A stretch of 64,000 nt of DNA from Aureliella helgolandensis (lineage in GTDB: Bacteria > Planctomycetota > Planctomycetia > Pirellulales > Pirellulaceae), in NCBI RefSeq assembly GCF_007752135.1, contig NZ_CP036298.1, positions 5,890,859 to 5,954,858 of the forward strand. Direction: 5' to 3'. Positions 8,395 through 15,772 of this stretch are shown in pieces. Under the pieces are notes generated by a model, which worked only from the letters and a program-made list of their open reading frames with translations, was not told where the DNA came from and searched no databases. The position numbers were made by a program, and so were the translations under genes. Each line of letters opens with the position of its first letter. The first letter of the stretch is position 1.

Positions 8395-9273
8395 CTAGTC
8401 GGAAGTATGCAAACCGCACTCGGTCTTAGCAAAACCACTCCAGCGCCCTGCCCGCTCGTCTTCGCCAGGCAATACGTTGCGGGTACAAGGAAAACAACCG
8501 ATACTGGTGTAACCTTGATCGTGCAATGGATTGTAAGGAATCTGTTCCTTTGAAATCAAACTCCAAACATCCTTCTTCGTCCAGTTGGCTAAGGGGGTGA
8601 CCTTCATCAAGCCGAATTTTTTGTCCCAGCCAACGATAGGAGCCTTCGCCCGATCGGGACTTTGGTCACGTCGAATGGCACTCGCCCAGGCAGTGTAGTC
8701 CAGTGCCGACTGCTCCAGCACCTTCAATTTTCGGTCTCGGCAACAACGCCCTGGATCATGGCTATAAACCGGGCCATTATTCACCCGCTCGTATTCCTCC
8801 ACCGACAACTCAGGTTGCTTCAGCTCGACTTCAATGCCGTAGCGCCGCTTGACCTCTTCTCTTAGTTCAAGCGTTTCTGCGAACTGATAACCGGTATCGA
8901 GATTGAAGACGGGAGTCTCTGGAGCGATCTCCGCCAGCATATGGATAATCGTCATCCCCTCGGGGCCAAAGGCAGTGGCCATCGCAAATTTGGGCGCAAA
9001 ACGGCCCACGGCCCACGCCAGCACTTCTTGGGGGGTAGCCGATTCCAAGCGTTGACTTTCGTGCTGCATCTCGGCTAAGAATTCTGGATCTGCGGTTCGC
9101 AAAGATGCCTGGGAAGGCTTGCGTCCGGTCTCCCCTCCTCCTGCAACCGCTACCGGAAGGGCCGGTGGCGGCGCACCGCGACTCGCCTGCAAATCTTGCA
9201 ATTCTTGTGTCGGATTGCTTGTAGGACGCTCCACGTTAGCCTCAACGGATAATGGTTTGGCAGACGAATTCAT
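8395..9273 (-). CDS. cysH: Adenylylsulfate (APS/PAPS) reductase
   Basis: Reduces activated sulfate to sulfite for cysteine synthesis, in the cytoplasm, with thioredoxin as donor. From ATG 9273 (MNSSAKPL) it has about 292 residues. After a variable N-terminal tail of about 70 residues comes FAPKFAMATAFGPEGMTIIHML (pyrophosphatase-like loop), FNLDTGYQFAETLEL, then CCRDRK, IGCFPC and the C-terminal catalytic ECGLH. The CC plus CxxC pair indicates the [4Fe-4S] type that normally uses APS. The frame extends to 9348, but that extension runs through the predicted -35/-10 region, so the shorter start is preferred. First gene of the operon with the Rrf2 regulator and hydroxyacid dehydrogenase. Confidence 0.92.
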   Translation of the reverse strand: MNSSAKPLSVEANVERPTSNPTQELQDLQASRGAPPPALPVAVAGGGETGRKPSQASLRTADPEFLAEMQHESQRLESATPQEVLAWAVGRFAPKFAMATAFGPEGMTIIHMLAEIAPETPVFNLDTGYQFAETLELREEVKRRYGIEVELKQPELSVEEYERVNNGPVYSHDPGRCCRDRKLKVLEQSALDYTAWASAIRRDQSPDRAKAPIVGWDKKFGLMKVTPLANWTKKDVWSLISKEQIPYNPLHDQGYTSIGCFPCTRNVLPGEDERAGRWSGFAKTECGLHTSD

Positions 9274-9320
9274 GACGATATCCAAGGTTCGACAGGTCGT
9301 CCCCATGGGTGCAGGCTCAA

Positions 9321-9352
9321 ATAATACTATTGCGACCATTTTAGTCAAGTAT
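9321..9352 (-). promoter_or_regulatory. cysH promoter overlapped by an IscR/Rrf2-like operator
   Basis: On the minus strand the sequence reads ATACTTGACTAAAATGGTC and then GCAATAGTATTAT. TTGACT (9343-9348) and TATTAT (9321-9326) are separated by 16 nt, a good sigma70-type pair, and would start transcription about 40 nt before ATG 9273. The first 19 bases match the E. coli IscR type-1 consensus (ATA-SYY-GACT-RWWWY-AGTC) at every position but one. The second half-site end is weaker. This suggests control of the operon by its own Rrf2 gene product. Confidence 0.65.
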
Positions 9353-9373
9353 CAATTTAAAGAGGCTATCGGT

Positions 9374-9732
9374 TGTGCAGCGTCCAAACCTTGAAACAGA
9401 AGGTGCGTTGCGCTGGAATCCACGGAAGTTCGATTTTTCAGCGGCGACGGAAGCCGCCCCTTCGCGCCCCACCGCAAAACATCTCGACGAAAAAGCATCT
9501 CGCTGCACGATCGGCTATCGAATTAGCAACTCGCTGCTTGAGCAAGAAAAAGGGGTGCCACTACAAGGCAATCAGGAGCACCACTTGCTCATGAAGACAA
9601 AGCTCGCACTTGAATCCATAGGCCGGTGCGCACGGCACAGACGCTTACCGCACCCACCGGATTGGGAGTGCTAGTATCACGGCAAGCCTCAAACCGGGAT
9701 TTACTCCCCATGCCCCATGCCCCAAGCCCTTC
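9374..9732. other. Spacer between cysH and thiL, no gene seen
   Basis: The gap between the cysH promoter and the ThiL gene is over 500 bp. Short open frames here lack start signals and family resemblance. A small stem AGCCC-TTC-GGGCT sits at about 9726-9738, at the left edge of repeat R2. I see nothing else that can be supported. Confidence 0.4.
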
Positions 9733-9846
9733 GGGCTGTTGAAATAGCAACCCGCCGCGTGAGCAAGGAAAGATAACCTCCGCTGCAAGGTAATTAAGGA
9801 TGCTACCTCCGCATTAAAATTCAAATTGCTATTAAATCAACAGCCC
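9733..9846 (+). repeat. Dispersed intergenic element, copy R2 with perfect terminal inverted repeats
   Basis: A 114-bp element that begins GGGCTGTTGA (9733-9742) and ends TCAACAGCCC (9837-9846), a perfect 10-bp terminal inverted repeat. The interior has the family core CCCGCCGCGTGAGCAAGGA, then CGCTGCAAGGTAATTAAGGA and GCTACCTCCGCA. It has no coding capacity, which fits a MITE or REP-like element. No obvious target-site duplication flanks it. It ends 51 bp after the thiL stop (the gene is read from the right). Confidence 0.75.
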
Positions 9847-9897
9847 GCTTTACGAAGAGTTCCCCAACCAACGCCGAGACACTCAATCGACAAGCCT

Positions 9898-10827
9898 TTA
9901 ACGTCCATGAACGTACCCCGAAGAGGTCAGCTGATGAATTTTTGCCCCCTGCCGAGACCACAACCCTGTACGGCTAGTGAAAGTCCCACAGACCAACGCT
10001 TGCTCGGCGCCCACCAAGGCTTGCAGGGGTGCTAAGTCCTCGGGCGCAACTGCCAGCAGCAGCTCAAAATCCTCGCCGTCCCCCAATGCGTGCTCAACTG
10101 GCAATTTTCCGTCGGTCCGCGAGAGCTCTTCGGCTTCGGGCGAGAAGGGAATTTTGTCCAGCTCCAACACGGCACCACAGTGCGAGGCATCGCACATCCG
10201 CAGAAGATCGACGCTCAACCCATCACTGATATCCATTGCAGCATGGATATCGATTTTCCCGTGCACCTTCTCAACCCAATCCAGCCGGGGGGTAAAATCG
10301 AGATGTTTCCCCAAAATGCTGCCCCCCAGAGGTCCCGTTACCACGATCAAGTCATCTTGCTTGGCGCCGCTGCGCGTCCAGACCTGGCCATCGGCGGCTT
10401 CGCCAATCGCCGTCATGTGCAATACCAACGGTCCATTCCAACAATTCGTATCGCCACCCGCCAACGCCACGCCATATTTTTCCGCAGCTTCGCAGACGCC
10501 TTCATAAATTTCTGCCGCCAACAAATCGGTCTGCTCTGCCTCCTCAGAATTCGGCAAGCACATGGACAGAAACAGCGAAGTGGGGCGTGCGGCCATGGCA
10601 GCCAAGTCACTCAAGTTAACGCCAACCAACTTATGCCCAATCCGCTTGGGGTCGACTTGATCCAAGTGAAAATGGACGCCGTCCATGAGGGAATCGGCAG
10701 TAACAACCGTATCCAACCCACTAGCCGCCAATACGGCCGCATCATCGCCTATTCCCAATTTGACTTGCGGCAGGCGTCGAGCTCGCATCTTGGCCCACGC
10801 TACAAAGGACTGTTCCACAGACTGCAT
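9898..10827 (-). CDS. thiL: Thiamine-monophosphate kinase
   Basis: Phosphorylates thiamine monophosphate to thiamine diphosphate, the last step of cofactor synthesis, in the cytoplasm. The 309-residue length is usual. Features of the AIRS/PurM-like fold are GIGDDAAVLAASG (about residues 25-37), VVTADSLMDGVHFHLD with metal ligands, VNLSDLAAMAARP, ALAGGDTNCW, and MDISDGLSVDLLRM near the middle, then HALGDGEDFELLLAV. It is divergent from nagB, with a 266-bp gap. No TPP riboswitch is recognisable near it. Confidence 0.95.
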   Translation of the reverse strand: MQSVEQSFVAWAKMRARRLPQVKLGIGDDAAVLAASGLDTVVTADSLMDGVHFHLDQVDPKRIGHKLVGVNLSDLAAMAARPTSLFLSMCLPNSEEAEQTDLLAAEIYEGVCEAAEKYGVALAGGDTNCWNGPLVLHMTAIGEAADGQVWTRSGAKQDDLIVVTGPLGGSILGKHLDFTPRLDWVEKVHGKIDIHAAMDISDGLSVDLLRMCDASHCGAVLELDKIPFSPEAEELSRTDGKLPVEHALGDGEDFELLLAVAPEDLAPLQALVGAEQALVCGTFTSRTGLWSRQGAKIHQLTSSGYVHGR

Positions 10828-11093
10828 TCCCTAAAAAGTCGAGTGACGGCACACACCGGAATCACGGAAGGTAAGAGCACCACATTCTAGTGGGCGCTTT
10901 TAGAATCTTGCACCGCTGGAAGAAAAAAACTTCATCTCGGCCTAGCCTCCCGATCACGTTAACCGTTCGTGACGTTGGCCAACATGTCGACTACAATCGC
11001 AGCATTCGTATGATCGCAGTGCTGCAGAACACGGACCTCTCAGCCCTCTGCGATCCCCTCCGACGATGATCAATTATTTCGAGCTGACTATCG

Positions 11094-11897
11094 ATGCGCG
11101 TTGTGATACTCAAAAATGCTGAGCAGATAAGTTGCCGAGCTGCGGATGTTTTCGGCCAGCTAATCCAGGCCCGTCCAGCCGCGGTGCTCGGCTTGGCCAC
11201 AGGGGGCACCCCCCTAGGAACCTACCGAGAGCTCATTCGAAGATATCGAGCTGGAGAAATCAGCTTCTCCCAAGTCACGACGTTCAATCTGGACGAGTAC
11301 GTTGGCCTCCCACGAGACCATTCGCAGTCGTACCACACGTTTATGCACGAGAACCTATTCAGCCAAGCAGATTTCGATACCGACAACTGCCACCTGCCCG
11401 ATGGAAGTTGCGTCGATCCCGCGCAGGCGGGAGTCGATTACGAACAGAAAATTGCAGCGGCTGGAGGCATCGACCTTCAATTGCTTGGGATCGGGACCGA
11501 CGGTCACATCGCCTTTAACGAACCAGGTTCGTCACTGGCCAGTCGCACACGGCTGAAAGCACTCACCGAGCAGACCCGCAGCGACAACGCTCGTTTTTTT
11601 GAGTCGATCGACGAAGTGCCTCGCCTGGCGATCACGATGGGCATTGGTTCCATTTTGGACACGCAGCGAATTGTGCTCTTAGCCAACGGCGCCGGCAAGG
11701 CCGACGCGGTCCAAGCCTTGGTGGAAGGTCCCGTGACCGCCCAAGTTCCCGCCTCGGCGCTTCAGCTGCACCCCCACGTCACCATCCTGCTCGACGAAGC
11801 GGCTGCGACCAAACTGTCGCGCATCGACTACTACCGCCACGTCGAAACCCTTCAACGCCAGCTAGAAACAAAAAAGGTGTCCGACACCTTTTTGTAA
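11094..11897 (+). CDS. nagB: Glucosamine-6-phosphate deaminase
   Basis: Converts glucosamine 6-phosphate to fructose 6-phosphate and ammonia in amino-sugar catabolism. 267 residues, as in E. coli. Motifs are LGLATGGTPLGTYREL (sugar-phosphate loop), TFNLDEYVGL with the catalytic Asp, LLGIGTDGHIAFNEPGSSL with Asp/His/Glu of the active site, and ITMGIGSILDTQRIVLLANGAGKA. The last eight residues, KKVSDTFL, are encoded by a 23-bp hairpin repeat (11871-11893) and the stop follows directly, so the native C-terminus was replaced or extended by the repeat. Codons from about residue 62 on are duplicated in tandem downstream. Confidence 0.93.
   Translation: MRVVILKNAEQISCRAADVFGQLIQARPAAVLGLATGGTPLGTYRELIRRYRAGEISFSQVTTFNLDEYVGLPRDHSQSYHTFMHENLFSQADFDTDNCHLPDGSCVDPAQAGVDYEQKIAAAGGIDLQLLGIGTDGHIAFNEPGSSLASRTRLKALTEQTRSDNARFFESIDEVPRLAITMGIGSILDTQRIVLLANGAGKADAVQALVEGPVTAQVPASALQLHPHVTILLDEAAATKLSRIDYYRHVETLQRQLETKKVSDTFL
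11871..11893. repeat. 23-bp hairpin repeat, copy A (end of nagB)
   Basis: Arms AAAAAGGTGTC and GACACCTTTTT pair perfectly around a single C. On either strand it gives a GC stem followed by T residues, so it could act as a bidirectional terminator. It encodes the KKVSDTF tail of NagB. Confidence 0.85.
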
Positions 11898-11930
11898 AAC
11901 GGGGCAACCTACCAAACCTCCTATTCCACC

Positions 11931-11953
11931 AAAAAGGTGTCCGACACCTTTTT
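11931..11953. repeat. 23-bp hairpin repeat, copy B
   Basis: Same 11-1-11 hairpin as copy A, 37 bp after it. It marks the right end of the first duplication unit. Confidence 0.85.
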
Positions 11954-11959
11954 GATTTC

Positions 11960-12579
11960 CGACGTTCAATCTGGACGAGTACGTTGGCCTCCCACGAGAC
12001 CATTCGCAGTCGTACCACACGTTTATGCACGAGAACCTATTCAGCCAAGCAGATTTCGATACCGACAACTGCCACCTGCCCGATGGAAGTTGCGTCGATC
12101 CCGCGCAGGCGGGAGTCGATTACGAACAGAAAATTGCAGCGGCTGGAGGCATCGACCTTCAATTGCTTGGGATCGGGACCGACGGTCACATCGCCTTTAA
12201 CGAACCAGGTTCGTCACTGGCCAGTCGCACACGGCTGAAAGCACTCACCGAGCAGACCCGCAGCGACAACGCTCGTTTTTTTGAGTCGATCGACGAAGTG
12301 CCTCGCCTGGCGATCACGATGGGCATTGGTTCCATTTTGGACACGCAGCGAATTGTGCTCTTAGCCAACGGCGCCGGCAAGGCCGACGCGGTCCAAGCCT
12401 TGGTGGAAGGTCCCGTGACCGCCCAAGTTCCCGCCTCGGCGCTTCAGCTGCACCCCCACGTCACCATCCTGCTCGACGAAGCGGCTGCGACCAAACTGTC
12501 GCGCATCGACTACTACCGCCACGTCGAAACCCTTCAACGCCAGCTAGAAACAAAAAAGGTGTCCGACACCTTTTTGTAA
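11960..12579 (+). pseudogene. nagB: Truncated second copy of nagB
   Basis: Second duplication unit. It repeats nagB from about codon 62 to its stop, with identical sequence. An in-frame TGA (11953-11955) lies just upstream and the first ATG is internal (12025, MHENLF), so the N-terminal third, including the sugar-phosphate loop, is missing. There is no obvious promoter. It is almost certainly non-functional, although it could supply sequence for recombination with the intact gene. Confidence 0.88.
12553..12575. repeat. 23-bp hairpin repeat, copy C
   Basis: Duplicated version of copy A, at the end of the truncated nagB copy. Confidence 0.85.
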
Positions 12580-12602
12580 AACGGGGCAACCTACCAAACC
12601 TC

Positions 12603-13736
12603 CTATTCCACCAAAAAGGTGTCCGACACCTTTTTGATTTCGAGTAGGTTGGCGGGTGTGATTCCATCGAGTATTCGGAGTTCCTTCAATTCCGCAAGCA
12701 CTTTGACACCTTGTTCACTCAGGTCGCTGCTGTCCATTGCCAAGCAACACAAATGCTCGAGATGCGATAGTTCGCGGGCTAGGGAATCGTTGACGACTCC
12801 TCGAATTAGGACCACCTGCAGGGTTGGATTGTTCGCAATCAACTCTACTAACTTCGATTGCTCTCCTTGGCTGTGCACCCTCGCTTCCAGCGTATGAGGC
12901 TCGCCATGCTCGTAGTATATTTCGGCGGACCACACGGGACCTTTTTGATGCTTTCTGGCGTATGGTTCAAGCTCTCCGAAATTATAGCGATCGACACTCC
13001 TGGCAACATCTCGGTATTCGAACGACTGATAGGGAACCACAGTCGCCTTCATGTCAGCGATCGGCGGCACGGTCGACAACTTATGGAGCACAATCGAGTC
13101 CGCATCAGAAGACAATGCTCTAATCGATCCATCCCCATTGCAGACTTGAAACTCGCCTCCCCAAAGAATTTGATCGCTGCGGTGGTCAGACGCGATTTCG
13201 TTCAATGGACGCCAGTTATAGGGGTAAGCCCAAGGCTGAAATCGTTGACTAATCTCACCAACTAGCCATGTGTGCTTGGAACCGTCTACGAGCTGTTCTA
13301 GGCGGACCGAACTTTTAGAGTGCATGATGTTGGGATTCGCCAAGTAATGGATGAGTGCAAAATCGTCTGTTGTTGAAAGCGAGTCTATCTGTGGGTTGAT
13401 GGTCGTCGCATAGACGTCTCCAAACAGATACTTATTGAACGGGTGCTTCCAACCGTATCGCATATCAATTCGGCTGTAGAGCGAACTGGCTTCAATATAG
13501 GGCGTTGTGCGCGTGAACCAACCATGCTTCGGTCCTGTAGGATCGTAGTCCGCTCCCATTGGGAATTGCTTGTGGGCGTCCAGGTAGTTGTGGCAAGCCA
13601 AACCGATCTGCTTCAAATTGTTGGAAGACTGCATGCGGCGTGCTCCGGTGCGTGCCATTTCAATTGGTGGGAGAAATAGTAAAACCAATACTAGTAAACA
13701 GACCATCGTCACTACAGTATTTCGCTTCTTCCTCAT
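12603..13736 (-). CDS. DUF1559-type membrane protein fused to a leucine-rich-repeat-like tail
   Basis: About 377 residues from ATG 13736 ([13 protein letters not shown]). A single hydrophobic N-terminal segment ([17 protein letters not shown]) is followed by [35 protein letters not shown], the classic DUF1559 start of planctomycetes, and by WLVGEISQ and [11 protein letters not shown] near the domain end. The last 90 residues are unusual: [41 protein letters not shown] and [14 protein letters not shown] look like leucine-rich repeats. The final residues [10 protein letters not shown] come from hairpin copy D, so this gene and nagB both carry repeat-derived tails. Function unknown; probably anchored in the membrane and exposed outside the cytoplasm. 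Confidence 0.75.
   Translation of the reverse strand: MRKKRNTVVTMVCLLVLVLLFLPPIEMARTGARRMQSSNNLKQIGLACHNYLDAHKQFPMGADYDPTGPKHGWFTRTTPYIEASSLYSRIDMRYGWKHPFNKYLFGDVYATTINPQIDSLSTTDDFALIHYLANPNIMHSKSSVRLEQLVDGSKHTWLVGEISQRFQPWAYPYNWRPLNEIASDHRSDQILWGGEFQVCNGDGSIRALSSDADSIVLHKLSTVPPIADMKATVVPYQSFEYRDVARSVDRYNFGELEPYARKHQKGPVWSAEIYYEHGEPHTLEARVHSQGEQSKLVELIANNPTLQVVLIRGVVNDSLARELSHLEHLCCLAMDSSDLSEQGVKVLAELKELRILDGITPANLLEIKKVSDTFLVE
12613..12635. repeat. 23-bp hairpin repeat, copy D (end of the DUF1559 gene)
   Basis: Duplicated version of copy B. It encodes the last residues of the minus-strand DUF1559-LRR protein, which stops at 12603. Confidence 0.85.
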
Positions 13737-13878
13737 GTCGCCACTCCGCAGCGTCTGTGTCACATGCCCCCCCCTAACATAGCACCTTAGCCAACCAGCC
13801 ACATTGTTCCATGCCCTTCCAGACAAGCTCCCCAAGAGGTGCGGCGAATACCCACCCAGCCACCCTAAAACACGCATT

Positions 13879-13911
13879 CCCCCATAAAGGTGTCCGACAC
13901 CTTTATGGGGG
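13879..13911. repeat. Long hairpin repeat, copy E (16-bp perfect arms)
   Basis: Same central GGTGTC-C-GACACC as copies A-D, but the arms extend to 16 bp (CCCCCATAAAGGTGTC and its complement) around one C. It lies in the spacer between the divergent DUF1559-LRR and recQ genes. The outer arms differ from copies A-D yet still pair, which implies co-variation or selection for pairing. Confidence 0.85.
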
Positions 13912-14000
13912 CATAGGGGGTTTGGCAACCGGCCTAAGCTCAACGAAAGGACGTTGTAATTACCACACAGTCGTCTCCTAGCGATGAAGCAGGGTGTGTC

Positions 14001-15422
14001 TTGCAGGCCTGCTTTGGCTTCACAGCGTTCCAAGGCTCGCAGGCTGCGATTATCGAGCGCGTGCTGAACGGACAGCATGCACTGGTCATCATGCCGACCG
14101 GGGCGGGTAAGTCGCTCTGCTTCCAAGTGCCAGCCCTAGTCTGGTCGCGCCGACGCGATCCTCAGGAGCGGCCACTGACTTTAGTACTCTCTCCTCTCAT
14201 CGCGCTGATGAAAGACCAAGTGGACGCGCTTCGCCGGCGTGGCATCGATGCCGCTTTCATCAACTCCTCACTCACGGGCGATGAACGGAGAGCACGCTAC
14301 ACAGCGCTCGCCGCTGGTGAGTTTGAAATTCTCTATGTTACGCCCGAAAGATTTCAGAAACCCGATTTTCGCCAAGCGTTGGCCGCTCGCAGAATTGCGT
14401 TATTAGCCGTTGACGAAGCGCACTGCATTAGCCAGTGGGGGCACGATTTCCGACCAGACTACACGCGCGTCGCAGAGATTCGGGAAAGCCTAGGGAACCC
14501 CTGCACGATCGCCCTTACCGCCACGGCTACGGTTGCGGTGCAACGCGATATCATCCGCCAGCTGGGTTTAGCACCCGATCAGATTCAAATCTTCCACTCC
14601 GGCATTGAACGTCCCAACCTCCGACTCGACGTCGCTGAGGTCTGGGGGGAAAGTGACAAACTCGAACATATTCGCAGTGTTTTTGAACGCACCCCAGGCA
14701 CGGGCATCCTGTACTTTACGCTGATCAAAACACTCATGCGTTTCAGCGAGATCTTTGATGACAAACGCTTGCCACACCTGGTCTATCACGGGGACTTACC
14801 AAGAAACCAGCGCCGGCGGGTTCAAGAGCAATTTATCGAAGAGCCAGAGCACTTGGTGTTGGCCACCAACGCGTTTGGTATGGGAATCGACAAGTCAGAC
14901 ATTCGCTTTGTGATCCATGCCGACCTCCCCGGTTCGCTGGAATCGTACTACCAAGAAATTGGGCGCGCCGGCCGCGATGGGCTCCCGGCTGAATGCATCT
15001 TGCTCTATGACCAAGCCGACCTAGCAACGCACATGGAATTCCTGCGGTGGAGCAACCCCGACGCAGACTTCTACGCCCGACTTCACGATTTCCTGAAGCA
15101 TGAAACCGAGTCGATTAATGCCTTCGGACTTGAATGGCTGCGGGAACGTTTGCATGCCAAACAAAAACACGATCGACGACTGGAAACAGCTCTTGGGATG
15201 ATGATGCGCTACGACGTGATCGAAGGCACTCTCAACCCGCTACACATCAATCACATCCACGACTTGCCCATAGCGCTGCGGGACTCAAACGCATTGGCTG
15301 CCAAACTCGAACGCGACCAACGCAAACTTTTGCACTTGGTCCAGTACGTCAAGCTAGACGGGGACCGTCAACAATACCTAAACGACTACTTCATGCACGA
15401 GGAAGAGACGTCGGCCGAATAG
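14001..15422 (+). CDS. recQ: RecQ-family ATP-dependent DNA helicase, short form
   Basis: A 3'-5' DNA helicase. 473 residues: motif 0/[21 protein letters not shown] and [12 protein letters not shown] (Walker A), DEAH box [20 protein letters not shown], motif III LTATAT, motif [24 protein letters not shown] and [12 protein letters not shown]. After the helicase core there is only a short tail, where the E. coli enzyme has a Zn-binding/RQC region and an HRDC domain; the Cys ligands of the Zn site are not visible. The only plausible start in frame is TTG 14001, which aligns well with the E. coli N-terminus; an in-frame stop at 13935 limits any extension. Confidence 0.85.
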   Translation: MQACFGFTAFQGSQAAIIERVLNGQHALVIMPTGAGKSLCFQVPALVWSRRRDPQERPLTLVLSPLIALMKDQVDALRRRGIDAAFINSSLTGDERRARYTALAAGEFEILYVTPERFQKPDFRQALAARRIALLAVDEAHCISQWGHDFRPDYTRVAEIRESLGNPCTIALTATATVAVQRDIIRQLGLAPDQIQIFHSGIERPNLRLDVAEVWGESDKLEHIRSVFERTPGTGILYFTLIKTLMRFSEIFDDKRLPHLVYHGDLPRNQRRRVQEQFIEEPEHLVLATNAFGMGIDKSDIRFVIHADLPGSLESYYQEIGRAGRDGLPAECILLYDQADLATHMEFLRWSNPDADFYARLHDFLKHETESINAFGLEWLRERLHAKQKHDRRLETALGMMMRYDVIEGTLNPLHINHIHDLPIALRDSNALAAKLERDQRKLLHLVQYVKLDGDRQQYLNDYFMHEEETSAE

Positions 15423-15519
15423 TCGAATCGTATTGCGCACTTCATCTGCTTGCCGCCCAAATTGCAGAAGCCCCGTTTGCAGAAGTGGTGCTAGCTCGCA
15501 GGCTGCCCCCATAACCGCG

Positions 15520-15573
15520 CTGTAGCAGCGTCGATCTAGCCTTGCTCACGCGGCGGGTTACGATTGTGGCGAG
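15520..15573 (-). repeat. 54-bp direct repeat, copy 1 (remnant of the dispersed element)
   Basis: This block recurs at 15659-15712 with two differences (T/C). In reverse orientation it contains CCCGCCGCGTGAGCAAGG, the core of the ~110-bp dispersed element, preceded by ATCGTAA where R2 has ATAGCAA. Confidence 0.75.
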
Positions 15574-15658
15574 ACTGCGGCGGTCGCTGCGTCTTGCCAA
15601 GCACTGCCCTGATCAAACAAGCTATAAATCCAACTCGCCCCTAGCCCCCGTATCCGCA

Positions 15659-15712
15659 CTGCAGCAGCGTCGATCTAGCCTTGCTCACGCGGCGGGCTAC
15701 GATTGTGGCGAG
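15659..15712 (-). repeat. 54-bp direct repeat, copy 2 (remnant of the dispersed element)
   Basis: Second copy, 139 bp after the first in the same orientation. It ends 60 bp before the stop of korB, which is transcribed towards it. Confidence 0.75.
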
Positions 15713-15772
15713 TGCTGCGTGGAGCTTCTTAGGGAGTGGCTGACGTGGGTGATTGCCTCTTGGGATCTGCCG

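Larger units (their letters stand above)
11278..11959 (+). repeat. 682-bp tandem duplication, first unit
   Basis: The stretch from inside nagB through two hairpin repeats (11278-11959) is followed at once by a second copy (11960-12641). Every block I compared is identical, and the encoded nagB peptides are identical over 184 residues. The near-perfect identity suggests a recent event. Confidence 0.9.
15423..15772. other. Spacer after recQ holding a 54-bp direct repeat
   Basis: No gene is supported between recQ and korB. Apart from the two direct repeats listed separately, I see nothing. Open frames through it are overprinted on korB. Confidence 0.5.

Noticed and set aside
9733-9846. Repeat R2 as a structured riboswitch for thiL
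   Set aside because: It lies downstream of thiL, and similar copies occur next to unrelated genes.
10974-10983. GTTGGCCAAC palindrome before nagB as an operator
   Set aside because: A 10-bp palindrome is expected by chance in a window of this size and it has no paired promoter element.
12025-12579. Open frame of 184 codons that could be called a second NagB
   Set aside because: It is the truncated tandem copy without the N-terminal third, promoter or start; kept only as a pseudogene.
11871-12635. Hairpin repeats as a CRISPR array
   Set aside because: Only four copies, made by one duplication, with irregular spacing and no cas genes.
13737-14126. N-terminal extension of the DUF1559-LRR gene up to 14126
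   Set aside because: The extra 130 residues run through the hairpin repeat and antisense to the start of recQ; the hydrophobic start at 13736 is a better N-terminus.
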